This document shows, in pieces, positions 63,811-64,000 of a stretch of DNA of 64,000 nucleotides. The stretch covers positions 62,001 to 126,000 of the forward strand of contig CXTY01000005.1 of NCBI GenBank assembly GCA_001404055.1. Reading direction: 5' to 3'. Position 1 is the first letter of the stretch. Each line of letters begins with the position of its first letter. Under the pieces are notes generated by a model. The model worked only from the letters and a program-made list of their open reading frames with translations. It did no database searches and was not told the DNA's origin. A program made the position numbers and the translations under genes. The DNA comes from Roseibium album. Its GTDB lineage: Bacteria > Pseudomonadota > Alphaproteobacteria > Rhizobiales > Stappiaceae.

Positions 63811-63830
63811 AAATTCAATTAATTGAATTT
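63811..63830. promoter_or_regulatory. candidate SoxR operator in soxW-soxX intergenic region
   Basis: AAATTCAATT followed by AATTGAATTT is a perfect 20-bp palindrome. It contains ATTC-N8-GAAT, the spacing that I recall for the operator of the related sulfide regulator SqrR. It stands 73 nt upstream of the soxX start, so binding there would cover a promoter for the soxX operon. Confidence 0.65.
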
Positions 63831-63903
63831 GTTATTGCGTTAAACGGAATATGTGATGTAGGCTTAGCAACACGATCGACAAGAATCGTCCATTGGAGGG
63901 TGC

Positions 63904-64000
63904 ATGAAACGCGCATTTGGATTGGCTGCGGTCGCGGCCTTGGCAACATCGGCAGCACTCGCGGAAACCGTGGCGCCGACAAATGTCGCTCTGGTAGACG
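63904..64000 (+). CDS. soxX: SoxX, c-type cytochrome subunit, 5' end only
   Basis: Only 32 codons lie in the window: ATG 63904 behind GGAGGG, then a signal peptide (KRAFGLAAVAALATSAALAE) and the first mature residues TVAPTNVALVD. The heme motif would lie beyond the edge. Identity rests on position (directly after soxW as in Paracoccus soxRSVWXYZABCD) and resemblance of the leader; SoxX with SoxA attaches thiosulfate to SoxYZ. Confidence 0.7.
   Translation, partial: MKRAFGLAAVAALATSAALAETVAPTNVALVD

Overview
The window is an alphaproteobacterial chromosome segment. Gene order rpmH-rnpA-yidC...engB-argB-nucleotidase, dapD next to dapE, a complete cpa/tad pilus locus of the Caulobacter/rhizobial type and the start of a soxRSVWX cluster suggest a marine member of the Hyphomicrobiales, perhaps Stappiaceae (Roseibium/Labrenzia-like). 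That placement is inference from gene content and protein style; no search was run. Most of the window looks moderately GC-rich; about 3.4-5.1 kb is visibly richer in G+C and looks foreign.

Layout. (1) 1-9.0 kb: a purine/pyrimidine salvage and catabolism group: partial adenosine deaminase, a DUF1688/URC4-type uracil catabolism protein, uracil phosphoribosyltransferase (upp) and a ribokinase. URC4 and upp are separated by about 5 kb of decayed mobile DNA (2.4-7.3 kb): an IS3-family remnant, a ParA-type ATPase with a probable ribbon-helix-helix partner, repeat sequence, and a tyrosine integrase broken by one frameshift and one amber codon. (2) 9.1-16.5 kb: retropepsin-like protease, phosphomannomutase/phosphoglucomutase, aldose 1-epimerase, acetylpolyamine amidohydrolase-like enzyme, HAD phosphatase, orphan PhnD-like binding protein, and a MaoC-phosphotransacetylase fusion. 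(3) 16.8-29.1 kb: the Flp/Tad pilus locus: two TadE-like pseudopilins and a stand-alone CpaC N-terminal-domain protein on the minus strand, Flp pilin, CpaA, cpaBCDEF-tadBC on the plus strand, then a TadD-like TPR lipoprotein on the minus strand. (4) 29.2-54.3 kb: housekeeping genes (M17 aminopeptidase, MarR, NlpC/P60, RmuC, def, marC, fmt, GNAT, truA, enolase-superfamily enzyme, MscS channel, dapE, dapD, argB, engB, yidC, rnpA, rpmH). (5) 54.7-58.8 kb: TVP38-family membrane protein, MerA-like flavoprotein and orphan histidine kinase, then tRNA-Arg(ACG). (6) 59.2-64 kb: left part of a sulfur-oxidation cluster: two YeeE/YedE (SoxT-like) transporters, SoxR, SoxS, SoxV, SoxW and the first codons of SoxX, with palindromes in both intergenic regions where SoxR is expected to act.

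How the genes work together. Upp and URC4 fit the uracil catabolism route described in the yeast Lachancea kluyveri, and the ribokinase could recover released ribose. The cpa/tad genes build a type IVc adhesive pilus. The sox genes would let the cell oxidise thiosulfate, with SoxS/SoxV/SoxW keeping periplasmic Sox proteins reduced and the SoxT-like proteins importing sulfur compounds. I see no clearly new system; the most notable points are the mobile element splitting the uracil genes, paired palindromes in the sox regulon, and shared GTTAAC motifs upstream of flp and cpaB.
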